Positions 18,533 to 27,954 of a DNA stretch of 64,000 bases are shown piece after piece. The position numbers were made by a program, and so were the translations under genes. The notes beneath the pieces were generated by a model. The model had not been told where the DNA came from. It did no database searches and saw only the letters and a list, made by a program, of their open reading frames with translations. Each line of letters opens with the position of its first letter. The stretch's first letter is position 1. The stretch is from Bacteroidota bacterium (lineage in GTDB: Bacteria; Bacteroidota; Ignavibacteria; OLB7), in the NCBI GenBank assembly GCA_018266795.1, contig JAFDZV010000003.1, positions 1 through 64,000 of the forward strand. Reading direction: 5' to 3'.

Positions 18533-19720
18533 TCAGATGTCGATGCGGGGAGCCGGGCCGCCGAGCGCTCCAGCCGGCGGCATCGGGGCATTGCCCAGGG
18601 AGCCGCGGTGCATCATCATCATCGGTCCATGCGGAGCTGCGGAGCCCAGCCGCGGGTTGCCGATCGGACCCTGGTGATCCTCTGCAGGAGCCTGCGGTGC
18701 ATCATCCTCTTCCATGTTCTCCACCCCCTCGTCTCCATTGGAGAACTCCATGAACATCTGAAGCGGACCCTGCATCTTGTCGAGCATCATGAAGGGGACG
18801 TTTCCATCCTGCGGCATCATTTCATCCAGGTTCATTCCGTTCCCTTCCTTCTTCTCGGGAAGCTTGACGGTGATGGTCCGTTCCTGCTTGTCGCGCATCA
18901 CCTTCAACTGCACGTCGCCGGCTCCCTTTCCGGAGAGCGCCTTCATTACATCGCCCGGATTGGAGACCTTGGCGCCGTCCACCGACGTGATGATGTCACC
19001 GGCCTGAAGCCCGCCATCGGCGGCGGGAGACTTCTCGCGGACATCGCCAACCAGGGCGCCGGTCTGGTCCTGGCCAAGCCCGAAATACTTTGCGAGTTGC
19101 GGCGAGATGTTCTGCAGCATCGCTCCCATGCGACCGTTGTTATTGTTGATGACGACATGCATCTCCCGCATTCCTTTCGGCAGGTTCTCCATGAAGTGCT
19201 CGTCCCATCCCTTCGGAAGCGCTCCGCCGTGCGAGAGCATGCACGCGGAGTCGCCGAGCATCTTGAAGACACTGGTCATCGGCGACTTCTGCTCCGCAAG
19301 CTTCACATCGACTTCGGAGCGGGCGCCGGAGCGGAGATAGCCGATATGAACAGAGCGCCCCGACGGGGTCTCGGCTACCAGCCGCCGCAACTGCATGGCG
19401 CTCTCCACGCGAGTGCCGTTCCACGAAACGATGACGTCGTTCTTCTGAAGGCCGGCGCTCTTTGCCGGTGTGTTGTCGATCACATCATCCAGCACCGCGC
19501 CGTAGGGCTCGCTCAGCCCAAGCTCCTTGGCCTTCTGCTCGGTTACCTCGGAGGGTGCAACACCCAGATAGCCACCACCTCCACCAAGCAGGCTTTCAAA
19601 GCGGCGGATCTCAACGCGGTGGCCGTTCCCTTGATCGTTCGGGGTGACCGTTGTCTGTTGTGCGGTTGCCGAGCCGGCAATCACGAGCCCGGCCAGCATT
19701 GGAAACAGGAGTTGTTTCAT
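18533..19720 (-). CDS. Exported protein with two PDZ domains
   Basis: A 395-aa periplasmic protein. A signal peptide (QLLFPMLAGLVIAGSATAQQ) follows the ATG at 19720; an ATG at 19726 is also possible. PDZ 1 spans about residues 45-140 (GYLGVAPSEVTEQ..LGLSEPYGAVLDDV..TPAKSAGLQKNDVIVSWNG). PDZ 2 spans about 215-300 (YFGLGQDQTGALVGDVREKS, DGGLQAGDIITSVDGAKV). The domain order is like DegP/HtrA C-terminal halves but no protease domain (no GNSGG serine motif) is present, so it is probably an adaptor or chaperone-like factor. The tail is rich in Asp/Glu and then Pro, Gly and Met. Confidence 0.82.
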   Translation of the reverse strand: MKQLLFPMLAGLVIAGSATAQQTTVTPNDQGNGHRVEIRRFESLLGGGGGYLGVAPSEVTEQKAKELGLSEPYGAVLDDVIDNTPAKSAGLQKNDVIVSWNGTRVESAMQLRRLVAETPSGRSVHIGYLRSGARSEVDVKLAEQKSPMTSVFKMLGDSACMLSHGGALPKGWDEHFMENLPKGMREMHVVINNNNGRMGAMLQNISPQLAKYFGLGQDQTGALVGDVREKSPAADGGLQAGDIITSVDGAKVSNPGDVMKALSGKGAGDVQLKVMRDKQERTITVKLPEKKEGNGMNLDEMMPQDGNVPFMMLDKMQGPLQMFMEFSNGDEGVENMEEDDAPQAPAEDHQGPIGNPRLGSAAPHGPMMMMHRGSLGNAPMPPAGALGGPAPRIDI

Positions 19721-19850
19721 TGTCATCCTCTTGACATCGTTTATTCGTTCTGCGGAATTGCGAAGCCTCTTCAACGAAGGGGGAGCGCCTCGCGAGCGCC
19801 TTTCCCTCTCGATGCCAACCCTGTCACATCCGGAGAACAGCCTCTTCCGG

Positions 19851-21932
19851 TCAACGGACCACGATCACTCGTCCCAGCCCCCCATTGTTCCACCACAGAA
19901 AATATTCGCCCGACGGAAGAGGGGGAAGGAGGATCGTCTGCGAGGCGTTGCCTTCGAGCAGTTCCTGCCGCATGATCTGGCGGCCCAGCGGGTCGGTCAC
20001 CCATAGTGACGCACCGCCCGGAGGGATGTTCCCCGAAATTCTGATGGTCCGTTCTCCGCCGGCAAGCACCGTTGGAGTGATCGCGAGTCCCTGCGCGATC
20101 GCCGGATCGGTACGCAGACCGGACGACGTTTGCGTGGAACGATACGCAAGCAGTCCTCCGGCTGCCGTACCAACCACGATGTAGGTTCCTTCCGGCAGCA
20201 CCAGCGCCGCAGGGATCGCGCTGCGATCCGTTGCCACATCCGGATAGGTAATGGTGTCCCGAACGAACGCACTGCCTGAGCGCAGGTAGACGCGAAGAAT
20301 GCCGTCGATTGCATCGGGACGCGTGCGGCCGGCAACGATGGCGTCCAGCCGTCCGTCGCCGTTCAGGTCCGTGAATGTCACCGCGGAATTCCATCCGATG
20401 TCCAGCGAGTCGAACGGCGCCGGCGGCGTCTTCCGCTCGAATTGCGGCGCCGTTGCGGTGCCCGTGTTCTCGAAGTAGGTGAAGCGGCCGCTTCCGGCGC
20501 CTACCAGCAGATCCAGATCGCCGTCGCCGTCCAGATCTACAAGGCACGGGGCCGAGTACTGATTGACGTGAAAGGTGTCCAACGGCCACGGAGCGTTTAC
20601 CAGCGTGTTCCCCTGAAAATGGAATAGCCGTACGCGCCCGTCGTTGGCATCGCCGACAACGATTTCGGCGCGGCCGTCGCCGTCCAGATCGCCTGCGGTC
20701 GGCACCGACTGGAACAGCCCGGCCTGTGTGGCATAGCGGCCAAGCTCGTGCCAGGTTGTTGCGTTGCCGGCGGTCGTGGCACCATAGTATTGCAGCGACC
20801 CATCGCTGGAGCCAACCAGCACGCCGTCGTGTGCCGCATCGTGGATCGCGGTTGGCGCAGCATAGGTACCGAGGTCGATCTCGCTGGTCAGGTCAACCTC
20901 GCGCCTGCGCATGACGATCTCCCTGGACCCGCTGGGCGCAACGTTCTCGTAGTAGATGATCGGCTGCTCGGTGGAGAGCGGGTAGAGCGAGGAGATCAGT
21001 ACGTCAGGGTCGCCGTCGCCGTCCAGATCGCCGGTGACCGGCTGGTTGAACCCGGCACTCTGAACATCGTCGCCGTTCGGACGGAAGGCGGTGTCCAGAT
21101 GGTCCATGCTGAAGCGGGCGTTGGTGCGCGAGCCGTCGTTGGTGAACAGGAGGAGCTTCGTTGTGAAGAAGTCGCCGAAGAGGATGTCCAGATCGCCGTC
21201 GCGATCGAGATCGGCGAAGTCCAGAACGCTGGCTCCGTGACGGTTGGGCGTGCGTCCGCCTCCCTTCTCGTGCGCCTCGCCGGCGGAGATCACCAGGATG
21301 CTTCCGTAGTGGGCCGTGATGAATGTGAACCGCGGCTGCGTTGCCGTGCCGATGTTCTCGTAGTAGGTGATGGATCCGTCCGTGTTGCCGCTGAACAGGT
21401 CCAGATCGCCGTCTCCGTCGATATCCACGAATGATGGAACCGTTTCCTGCTGCGTGTAGATGATCGTGTCGCCGCGCTTGAGCGTATCGGGGATCGCGGC
21501 GAAGCGCGGGACCGCGGCCGAGCCGATATTTCTGTACTCCAGAAGCTGAGATGTTTCGCCGGAGGTGAAGAGGTCTAGGTCGCCGTCGCCGTCGAGATCG
21601 GCCAGACGGAACCAGCTGCGCATCGAGACGCTGTCGAAGGCGGTCCCGAACTCCCGTTTGAACTGCATCGAACCCACGTTGCGGTAGAGCCGAAGCCTGT
21701 TATCCGGATTCAATGTCAGCAGATCCAGATCGCCGTCGGCATCGATGTCGCGCAGGCCTATCCGCGGCTGCACCAGTCCGCCGGAAAAGGGATTGGCATA
21801 GGTCTCGCCGCTGCTGCGCACCACGGTGAAGGGGGCCAGCTCCTGTACGAACGGCTGAGCCGTTGCGGCCTGGTGAAGGGACGCCGCACCGAGGAGCGTG
21901 CAGACGAACAGGTGAGCGATTCTAGCGTTCAA
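19851..21932 (-). CDS. FG-GAP/VCBS-repeat T9SS-secreted protein
   Basis: A 693-aa secreted protein. The signal peptide is 'HLFVCTLLGAASLHQAATAQ'. The body has at least seven FG-GAP/VCBS-type repeats, each with a calcium-loop-like 'DxDGDGDLDL' (DIDADGDLDLL, DLDGDGDLDLF, DIDGDGDLDLF, DLDRDGDLDIL, DLDGDGDPDVL, DLDGDGRAEIV, DLNGDGRLDAI), giving an integrin-alpha-like propeller. The last 80 residues form a T9SS sorting domain (GNIPPGGASLWVTDPLGRQI, PSGEYFLWWNNGGLGRVIVV). The only start that keeps the signal peptide is a TTG at 21930-21932, which lies 11 bp inside the end of the upstream lipoprotein gene, so translation is probably coupled. Likely a surface-binding or adhesion protein. Confidence 0.87.
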   Translation of the reverse strand: MNARIAHLFVCTLLGAASLHQAATAQPFVQELAPFTVVRSSGETYANPFSGGLVQPRIGLRDIDADGDLDLLTLNPDNRLRLYRNVGSMQFKREFGTAFDSVSMRSWFRLADLDGDGDLDLFTSGETSQLLEYRNIGSAAVPRFAAIPDTLKRGDTIIYTQQETVPSFVDIDGDGDLDLFSGNTDGSITYYENIGTATQPRFTFITAHYGSILVISAGEAHEKGGGRTPNRHGASVLDFADLDRDGDLDILFGDFFTTKLLLFTNDGSRTNARFSMDHLDTAFRPNGDDVQSAGFNQPVTGDLDGDGDPDVLISSLYPLSTEQPIIYYENVAPSGSREIVMRRREVDLTSEIDLGTYAAPTAIHDAAHDGVLVGSSDGSLQYYGATTAGNATTWHELGRYATQAGLFQSVPTAGDLDGDGRAEIVVGDANDGRVRLFHFQGNTLVNAPWPLDTFHVNQYSAPCLVDLDGDGDLDLLVGAGSGRFTYFENTGTATAPQFERKTPPAPFDSLDIGWNSAVTFTDLNGDGRLDAIVAGRTRPDAIDGILRVYLRSGSAFVRDTITYPDVATDRSAIPAALVLPEGTYIVVGTAAGGLLAYRSTQTSSGLRTDPAIAQGLAITPTVLAGGERTIRISGNIPPGGASLWVTDPLGRQIMRQELLEGNASQTILLPPLPSGEYFLWWNNGGLGRVIVVR

Positions 21933-22935
21933 TCGTGATCTCCATCGATGGGCTCGCCGTGGCGAGCGGCAGCAGGATCAGCGTTCGCGTCACCGCTCCC
22001 GCCGCGATCGCGTTCAGCGAATAGAGCGGGATGAACGGATGCGAAAGCTCGACGCTGTCCGGTTCCACGGACACTACGATGCCGTAGGTGCCGTCGTTCA
22101 AGGCTCGCCGGGACGTTCCGGTGAAGTCCTCTCCGGGACGGCTGTAGGCGCGTTCCGGATGTGCACCGGCGCCTGGGCCCGGGCCGTCGGCGTCGGGACC
22201 GGTAAGCGTTCGGAAGCGCCCCATCTTCACATACTCCGGACTTCCCGATCCTGCATTGCGTACGAGCCACGTCTGATAGGTCCAGCCGGGGTTGTCGGGA
22301 TTGAGAGGCTGCGGCGCAAGGCTGAGGCCGCTGAGCGTATCGATGCCGCCACCGCTTCGGTTCCTGAACGTCACGAACCAGATGCCCGAGACGCTGTCCG
22401 CCGGATCGTCGCTGGTGGGCGCCTGCAGCAGACACCACGCGCTCGAATCCACGGCCAGCTTGGGGCCGAACGCCGCACTGTCGCTCGGCTTCAGGATTGC
22501 GTCCATCTGGCTGCCGTTGCCGGAGAAGAGCCCGGCCAGCACGCGTCGTTGCGGCGTGCCGAGCCCCTGGTTCTCATGTTCGAGCGTTACGATCGCATCG
22601 GAAATGAGATCGGCCTGAAATCCTTGGGGGATGATGAACTGAGCCGGATTCCCCTGCAGGTCGATTGCCTGCCCGGACGCGTCCACGCGGAAGGAACCTG
22701 CGGCGATGTAGTCGCGAACGCCGTCGTCGAAATGTTTGTCCTTCGGCGAGGTGCCCGCCTTCGGATAGCCGAACCAGAATTCGTAATAGAGATCCCCCTC
22801 CAGCATCGGAAGGTTGTTGACGCGAACGCTTACCGGCTTCTCCGGGGCGAGCGGATCGTTGGTGCATCCGGTGAGTGCCAGTGCGAGCCCGAGGCAGCAG
22901 GCAAGGGTAATCGGGATGAGCGGTCTGTTCAGCAT
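21922..22935 (-). CDS. Lipoprotein of unknown function, coupled to an FG-GAP protein
   Basis: A 337-aa lipoprotein with signal and lipobox LTGC (Cys at about residue 24; 'LALALTGCTNDPLAPEKP'). The body is beta-rich (LEGDLYYEFWFGYPKAG, IVTLEHENQGLG, WVRNAG) and resembles anti-sigma-K-substrate or surface beta-sandwich proteins only loosely; I do not assign a family. The gene overlaps the FG-GAP gene by 11 bp on the same strand, so the two products probably act together at the outer membrane. The ATG at 22935 begins the lipoprotein signal. Confidence 0.65.
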   Translation of the reverse strand: MLNRPLIPITLACCLGLALALTGCTNDPLAPEKPVSVRVNNLPMLEGDLYYEFWFGYPKAGTSPKDKHFDDGVRDYIAAGSFRVDASGQAIDLQGNPAQFIIPQGFQADLISDAIVTLEHENQGLGTPQRRVLAGLFSGNGSQMDAILKPSDSAAFGPKLAVDSSAWCLLQAPTSDDPADSVSGIWFVTFRNRSGGGIDTLSGLSLAPQPLNPDNPGWTYQTWLVRNAGSGSPEYVKMGRFRTLTGPDADGPGPGAGAHPERAYSRPGEDFTGTSRRALNDGTYGIVVSVEPDSVELSHPFIPLYSLNAIAAGAVTRTLILLPLATASPSMEITIER

Positions 22936-23271
22936 GCGGACGTGAGTGTTTGTTGATCCGGCGGCTCGCGAATGCGTGAACGCCTCTGCGGCGTAACGAG
23001 ACTGATCGCGGGATTCGGTTCCCGGGAGTGCTGCCGATTCTCATTGCGCGCAGGTCCGTGACACGTAGTGCCGTAATGTCCAAGAATACAGCGGAAGAGC
23101 GGGCCGGGCAATCCAAATGGTAGCTGGTCAATGGTCAGTTGTCAGTAGCAACGTCAGCAGCTACAATCATTCTACGGACCACCGACAAATGACGACTGAC
23201 TGCGAACAAATAAACGCCCGTCCGGGCACCGGGCCGGGACGGGCGTTGAACATCGAACGCAGCCGATGGCG
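22936..23271. other. Intergenic region with inverted repeats
   Basis: This 336-bp gap between two genes on the minus strand holds no gene. It has two overlapping inverted repeats: GTAGCTG at 23120-23126 with CAGCTAC at 23157-23163, and GTCAGTTGTCA at 23134-23144 with TGACGACTGAC at 23190-23200 (10 of 11 paired, one G-T). A terminator hairpin follows at 23213-23247. The GTCAGT-type wording resembles dispersed extragenic repeats seen in many genomes. Confidence 0.55.
23213..23247 (-). terminator. Rho-independent terminator of the metalloprotease gene
   Basis: An 11-bp stem (AACGCCCGTCC at 23213-23223, complement at 23237-23247) with a GC-rich loop lies 25 bp past the stop of the minus-strand metalloprotease gene. 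Read on the minus strand it is followed by TTTATTTG, a good U-tract. Confidence 0.85.
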
Positions 23272-25899
23272 CTAGTGCACCACGGAGAGCGTCTGGCTTC
23301 TGGATCCGGCGGAACCACTCAGACGGAGGTAGTACGCACCGGCGGCGAGATCGGCGGTGGCGATCCGAGAGATCGTTGCCGTTGCCGCGAACCTATCGGT
23401 GACCGTCCTCACGATGCGTCCGGCGGCATCAGCCACTGTCAGCGTGTAGGGCTGCCCCTCCTCACCCGGCATGGGCGCGATGAAGAGCGAGGCTTCACCG
23501 TGCGCAGGGTTCGGCATCACCGCGAACGACGACGCGATCTCCTTCTCCCCCGGCACTCCGCTCGGCCCAACGATATTCGCCAGCAGCCAGATCGTATCCT
23601 GGCGATACTTGGTGAAGTTCTCCGTCTCGATCTGATTCACGATCAGGAATGCCTTCTTGTAGCCGGGCTCCGTGGCGAAGAGCGTTACCGGAAGATCGTA
23701 GGAATCACCCGGGTTCAGATCGATCGCGTTGACGTTCACGACGAACGACCCCGCGTCCGGTCCGTCCATGTCACCGATCACCTGCATGGCATCGCTGCCG
23801 GCATTGTGGAAGAACTCCGTGAAGTTGGTGTCGTACTTCACGCTCTTCTGGCGATCGCCGAAGTTGATCGAGCGAAGCGCCAGCTTGTACTGAAGCAGCG
23901 GACCGATCTTCGCGGTTCCCTTCAGCGTCAACGAGTCCACGCCGCCTCCCTTCGAGTTGCTGTGCACACGCAGGTAGGCAATCTTGTCACCCACGGTCGT
24001 CGGCGCGAAGCGGAACTTGCCCGGCAGGCGGGAGGCGCCGTCATCGATCTGGAACGGTGCGGTTCCCTCAACCATCTGGAACTCGAAGCGGTCCGGACCA
24101 ACGATCTCGGTGCTGTCCACGCGAAGCGGGGCAGTGCCGTTGTTGGCGAAGAGTGTTGCCATGGTGGTATCCACCGTTTCACCAACGCGATGCGTCTTGA
24201 AGTCGACCTCCTTCTTGCCGCCGGCGATGATACCGAGAACCGGCTGCTTGTCCACGGCGAAGGCTTCGATCGTCACCACCACAGGCGGATGCAGGCCGTT
24301 GCTCTTGATGGTGAGCGTGGCCGTGGTCGGGTTCTCCGTGGTGGAGAGATAGTGGATCTTGATCTGCCTGTACTCGCCCGGCTTCAGCGTGAAGGGGAAA
24401 GTGGAAGGCTCCGTAATCGTGATCGCATCCGCGTTCGTGCCTGCAAGCGTCTCCTCGCTCACCTCGATTTCCTGCTTGCTGTTGTTCTGGTAGAACGCCT
24501 CGAGCGTTGTGTCGAGGGGCTGATTGACGAGCGCCTTCGGGAAGTAGATCACCGTTGGATGTACGGTGAGGCGGCGCGAGAGCTCCACACAGGCCTTGGT
24601 GGGGAGGTGTCCCTGCATGTAGGCGATCTGCTTCGGATGGAACACCTGTTCCGCCTGCGAGCAGTAGCTCATGATGGTGCCCAGCGTCTGCGTCACCTGC
24701 GCCGCGGAGAAGCAGGCGCCATCCTCGGCTGCGGCGCAGCGGTCGATCTCGGGATTCCACGAGCAACTGTGCGTATGCTTCAGGCCGAAGTTGTGCCCCG
24801 TTTCGTGGCTGATCACACGCAGATCCTGCTGCGGATTGCTCCGCGTGATGAGGCTGTAGGCGCAGGCGATCGGCTTGTTGCAGAGAACATCCAGGAAGGC
24901 GATGCCGATCGGATTCACCCACGGCTTGCCGCTGAAGATGTGCTCGAACGCGCGGTCAACCGTCGGCTTGGACTGCAGCCAGTACTGCTGGGCCTGATTG
25001 AGCGCCGCGTCCATCGAACCGCTTTCGGTATAGGGATAGCCACCGGTCTGCGTGTCCCACAAGTTCACGTAGCTCGCGAAGATCTGGCAGCTGAAGTCGC
25101 GCTCATAGATGGCGCTCATCTGGCCGATCAGCTCCATCATGTAATCCTGCGCGGCCTGCTTGTTGCCGGCGAAGCGATCGTGCAGATACTCGTAGTCCGA
25201 CTCGAACGCTCCCTTCACCGAATAGAGGATCTCGTCCGCCGGATGCATCGGGGCCTGCGACATCTGGCGAAGCATCTCCTTGTCGGAGGGAAGATCCGGC
25301 CCAAGCACCTTGAGCTTGTCGTCTGTGACTCCGCACGCGTCCCCAGGCAGGGAAACGTCGGCGAGCGGATATGCCTGCGCCGCAAGCGTTGCACCGTTGG
25401 CCGGAACGTCCTCGTCCGTGGTGATCTCGTACGAGGTGCCGTCCACCGTCACCGTTGCGCGGATACTGTTGTCGCTGATCGAGAAGTATGCCCAGCTCTT
25501 CTGCTGGTCTGCCACGGTCCCGCGATAGGTGCGCACGGTGGATGCCGGCAGCGGGAATACGCCGGCAGCGGTTGTGATGGTCGGCTGCACGCCCGGCGCC
25601 AGCACCGAAAATTCATTCAGGTCCAGGTCCACGTTCAAGCCGCGAGACAGGGGCACTCCGGCGAGATGCAGTTCGTTGCCGGCCGCCGCCGCGCGAAACG
25701 CCTTCAGATCAACCGAGAGTGGAAGTACATGGACGTTGGAAAATAGGTGGTCCGATTTTACGGCGGCCTTTCTCGAGGTGACCGAGAAAATGGACTGCCG
25801 TGCCTGCTGTGCCGATAGCGGTGCTGCAATCAGGCACAGGAGCATCAGGGGGACCCACAGCATACGCAACCGAGGGTGAATTGGTACCGGATGGCTCAT
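23272..25899 (-). CDS. Secreted zinc metalloprotease with T9SS sorting domain
   Basis: An 875-aa secreted protein. A signal peptide (MLWVPLMLLCLIAAPLSAQQ) follows the ATG at 25899; an ATG at 25863 is an alternative. Residues about 200-420 form a reprolysin/M12-like metalloprotease with the extended zinc motif HETGHNFGLKH at 365-375 and a downstream Met-turn-like 'GTIMSYCSQ'. Next come choice-of-anchor-D/ASPM-SPD2-Hydin-like beta-sandwiches (VGETVDTTMATLFANNGTAP; INFGDRQKSVKYDTNF). The last 80 residues are a T9SS sorting domain (FAVMPNPAHGEASLFIA, LAAGAYYLRLSG). Likely role: extracellular proteolysis at or beyond the cell surface. The pro-region at 25-200 may keep it inactive during export. 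Confidence 0.92.
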   Translation of the reverse strand: MSHPVPIHPRLRMLWVPLMLLCLIAAPLSAQQARQSIFSVTSRKAAVKSDHLFSNVHVLPLSVDLKAFRAAAAGNELHLAGVPLSRGLNVDLDLNEFSVLAPGVQPTITTAAGVFPLPASTVRTYRGTVADQQKSWAYFSISDNSIRATVTVDGTSYEITTDEDVPANGATLAAQAYPLADVSLPGDACGVTDDKLKVLGPDLPSDKEMLRQMSQAPMHPADEILYSVKGAFESDYEYLHDRFAGNKQAAQDYMMELIGQMSAIYERDFSCQIFASYVNLWDTQTGGYPYTESGSMDAALNQAQQYWLQSKPTVDRAFEHIFSGKPWVNPIGIAFLDVLCNKPIACAYSLITRSNPQQDLRVISHETGHNFGLKHTHSCSWNPEIDRCAAAEDGACFSAAQVTQTLGTIMSYCSQAEQVFHPKQIAYMQGHLPTKACVELSRRLTVHPTVIYFPKALVNQPLDTTLEAFYQNNSKQEIEVSEETLAGTNADAITITEPSTFPFTLKPGEYRQIKIHYLSTTENPTTATLTIKSNGLHPPVVVTIEAFAVDKQPVLGIIAGGKKEVDFKTHRVGETVDTTMATLFANNGTAPLRVDSTEIVGPDRFEFQMVEGTAPFQIDDGASRLPGKFRFAPTTVGDKIAYLRVHSNSKGGGVDSLTLKGTAKIGPLLQYKLALRSINFGDRQKSVKYDTNFTEFFHNAGSDAMQVIGDMDGPDAGSFVVNVNAIDLNPGDSYDLPVTLFATEPGYKKAFLIVNQIETENFTKYRQDTIWLLANIVGPSGVPGEKEIASSFAVMPNPAHGEASLFIAPMPGEEGQPYTLTVADAAGRIVRTVTDRFAATATISRIATADLAAGAYYLRLSGSAGSRSQTLSVVH

Positions 25900-26180
25900 G
25901 GGAGATACGTGGTTATGATAGTTGTTAAGGCTTGCCGTAGAGGTTACGGCTGTGCCCACCGATAAGGGACTGTGGGAAGTGGACACACTTTGATAAAATT
26001 CGCATAATGGAGAAGATGTGCAAGGTGAAAAGCGAAGCTGCGACCTCCCGCGTCCGAAGCGGATTCGCCGAATTACCGGGGATTCGCGCGTGAATCTCTA
26101 TATTGGCAATTGTTCAAGAACGCCGGCCGCTGCGGCGTCCATGTGGGATAGCCCCTCACAACCCTCCTCCCCGTTTCGCG

Positions 26181-27266
26181 ATGCATCTGCTCCGCTTCCC
26201 ACTCGGTTCCCTGGCTGCGGCACTGCTGGTCTGCTGTACCGTAGCGGTGGCCACACTGCGCGCTCAATCGCGCAAGGGGGTGCCGCCAACCGCCGCTCAG
26301 GAGGAGTTGATCCGGCAGGGAACGAACGCCCACGACTCCGGCGACTACAACCGCGCGATCTCCTTGTATCGGCAGGTGCTGGCCAAGAATCCCGACGCGG
26401 TGACGGCGATCTACGAGATGTCGTACGCGTTCTTCGAAGCGAAGCAGTTCGACAGCGCGGTGGCATATGCAAGGCACGGGCTGGAGTATGCCTCCGATCT
26501 GGAGCCGCTGCTCTACGTGACACTCGGCTCCAGCTACGATGCACAGGGGAAGGGGGAGAAGGCCATCGAGACGTATGCGAGCGGTCTGAAGAAGCATCCG
26601 TCGTTCTCGCTGCTCCATTTCAATCTCGGCGTTACCTACTTTTCCAGGCGGGAGGGGAGGCTGGCGCTTGCAAGCTTCAAGCGGGCGCTCCGCTTGGAAC
26701 CGGATCATCCCGGCAGCCACTTCTGGCTGGGGCAGACCTATCAGGCACTTGGTTACCGTATCCCGGCGGCACTTGCCTTCTGCCGCTTTCTGATGCTGGA
26801 GCCGGCCACGCAGCGTTCGGAGACGGCAGTCCGCAACATCCACGGGATTATCGGCACGCTGGTGAGCGTTGGCGGCGAGGCGAAGAATGAGATCGTGCTC
26901 CGTCCATCGGATTCACTTCATCTGGATGAAGGGGACTTCCGTGGGCTCGAGATAAGGCTCGGGATGCTGATCGGGACGAGCCGGTCCATGGGGCTGTCGA
27001 AGGAGGATGACGCGATTAGCTGGCTCGATATCTCCCAGCTTGTGGACGGCTGCGGCGACAGTGCGATAGTCGCAGGCCACGGTTTTGCCGCCACCTACTA
27101 CGCGCCCTACTTCGCTCAACTCGAGCAGCACGGCTTCAGCGAGGCGTTCAGCAAGTACGCACTGATCTCCACGAGTGATTCCAATACCGTTGCGTGGCTG
27201 AAGGAGCACCAGGATGACATCAGGAGCATGTTCCGTTGGTCCGCGGAGTATGTGTGGCCCCGGTGA
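26181..27266 (+). CDS. Exported TPR-repeat protein
   Basis: A 361-aa protein with a signal peptide (LGSLAAALLVCCTVAVATLRAQ) after the ATG at 26181. About residues 35-220 carry five tetratricopeptide repeats (NAHDSGDYNRAISLYRQVLA, YAFFEAKQFDSAVAYARHGL, YDAQGKGEKAIETYASGLKK, SRREGRLALASFKRALRLEP, YQALGYRIPAALAFCRFLML). The rest (220-361) is an unassigned domain with charged and aromatic residues. Two Cys in the signal do not sit in a good lipobox. The gene faces the thiamine pyrophosphokinase gene with a gap of only 31 bp and no hairpin. Function unknown; TPR proteins mediate protein contacts. Confidence 0.75.
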   Translation: MHLLRFPLGSLAAALLVCCTVAVATLRAQSRKGVPPTAAQEELIRQGTNAHDSGDYNRAISLYRQVLAKNPDAVTAIYEMSYAFFEAKQFDSAVAYARHGLEYASDLEPLLYVTLGSSYDAQGKGEKAIETYASGLKKHPSFSLLHFNLGVTYFSRREGRLALASFKRALRLEPDHPGSHFWLGQTYQALGYRIPAALAFCRFLMLEPATQRSETAVRNIHGIIGTLVSVGGEAKNEIVLRPSDSLHLDEGDFRGLEIRLGMLIGTSRSMGLSKEDDAISWLDISQLVDGCGDSAIVAGHGFAATYYAPYFAQLEQHGFSEAFSKYALISTSDSNTVAWLKEHQDDIRSMFRWSAEYVWPR

Positions 27267-27297
27267 TGAAGATTCGCGCGCGGCGCAACGTGGCGGA

Positions 27298-27954
27298 TCA
27301 CTCCATGATGGCGGGATAGTGAACCACAACCACCATCCCCTCGTGCACGGTGATCGATATCCCGTCTCCTACCGCCCGATTCGAGGCTCCTTCACGCACC
27401 CCCAGCTGCAATTTCTCGTCATCCAGTTCCCACTCGAGTCCGTGCGTCGTCAGCCGTGCGGATGCCGTCGGTATCAGCGAAACGCGGTCACCGGGATGCG
27501 TTCGGGCACGAAGCCGGTCGCCAACGAAATAGCCGCAGGATGCATCGTCCCGGATCGCAATCCGCATCGTGGCCGCATGGCGGGCCAGCACAGAGAAATT
27601 GTTCAGCGTGTGATCGATCATCCCTCCGCCCACACCGATCACCGTCGCCTGCGTCATACCGCTCCCGGCGAGCCAGGTCAGCGCCTTGTCCAGATCGTTC
27701 GCCTCCTGGCTGGGGCGGTGCAGGAACGTTGTCCCGGTCAGTGCCAGACGCTCGGCGGCATCCCCCACGGAGTCCATGTCGCCGATAACCACATCCGGAT
27801 GAACTCCGATCTCCAGCAACCGCGAAGCGGCGCCATCGGTTCCCACAACCAGGGCGTGCTCGCGCGCAAGCCGCGCTACGAGCAGAGGTGAGGGGAGCAC
27901 CCCTGCGACCGCCACAAGCGCTTCGCCGGCAAAGCGATCGGTATCATCGATCAT
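27298..27954 (-). CDS. Thiamine pyrophosphokinase
   Basis: A 218-aa enzyme that transfers pyrophosphate from ATP to thiamine, giving TPP. Family motifs: GTDGAA near residue 38, PDVVIGDMDSV, 'QEANDLDKAL' and VGGGMIDHTLNN; the beta-rich C-half contains 'GISITVHEGMVVVVHYPAIM'. The start is either the ATG at 27954 or a GTG at 27957, which overlap the stop of the upstream DUF3891 gene by 1 or 4 bp, so the two are coupled. The de novo thi operon lies 24 kb away; this enzyme would handle thiamine salvage, since ThiE makes thiamine phosphate. Confidence 0.92.
   Translation of the reverse strand: MIDDTDRFAGEALVAVAGVLPSPLLVARLAREHALVVGTDGAASRLLEIGVHPDVVIGDMDSVGDAAERLALTGTTFLHRPSQEANDLDKALTWLAGSGMTQATVIGVGGGMIDHTLNNFSVLARHAATMRIAIRDDASCGYFVGDRLRARTHPGDRVSLIPTASARLTTHGLEWELDDEKLQLGVREGASNRAVGDGISITVHEGMVVVVHYPAIME

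Noticed and set aside
23266-25746. Long open frame opposite the metalloprotease.
   Set aside because: No protein character; the reverse strand encodes HETGHNFGLKH and a sorting domain.
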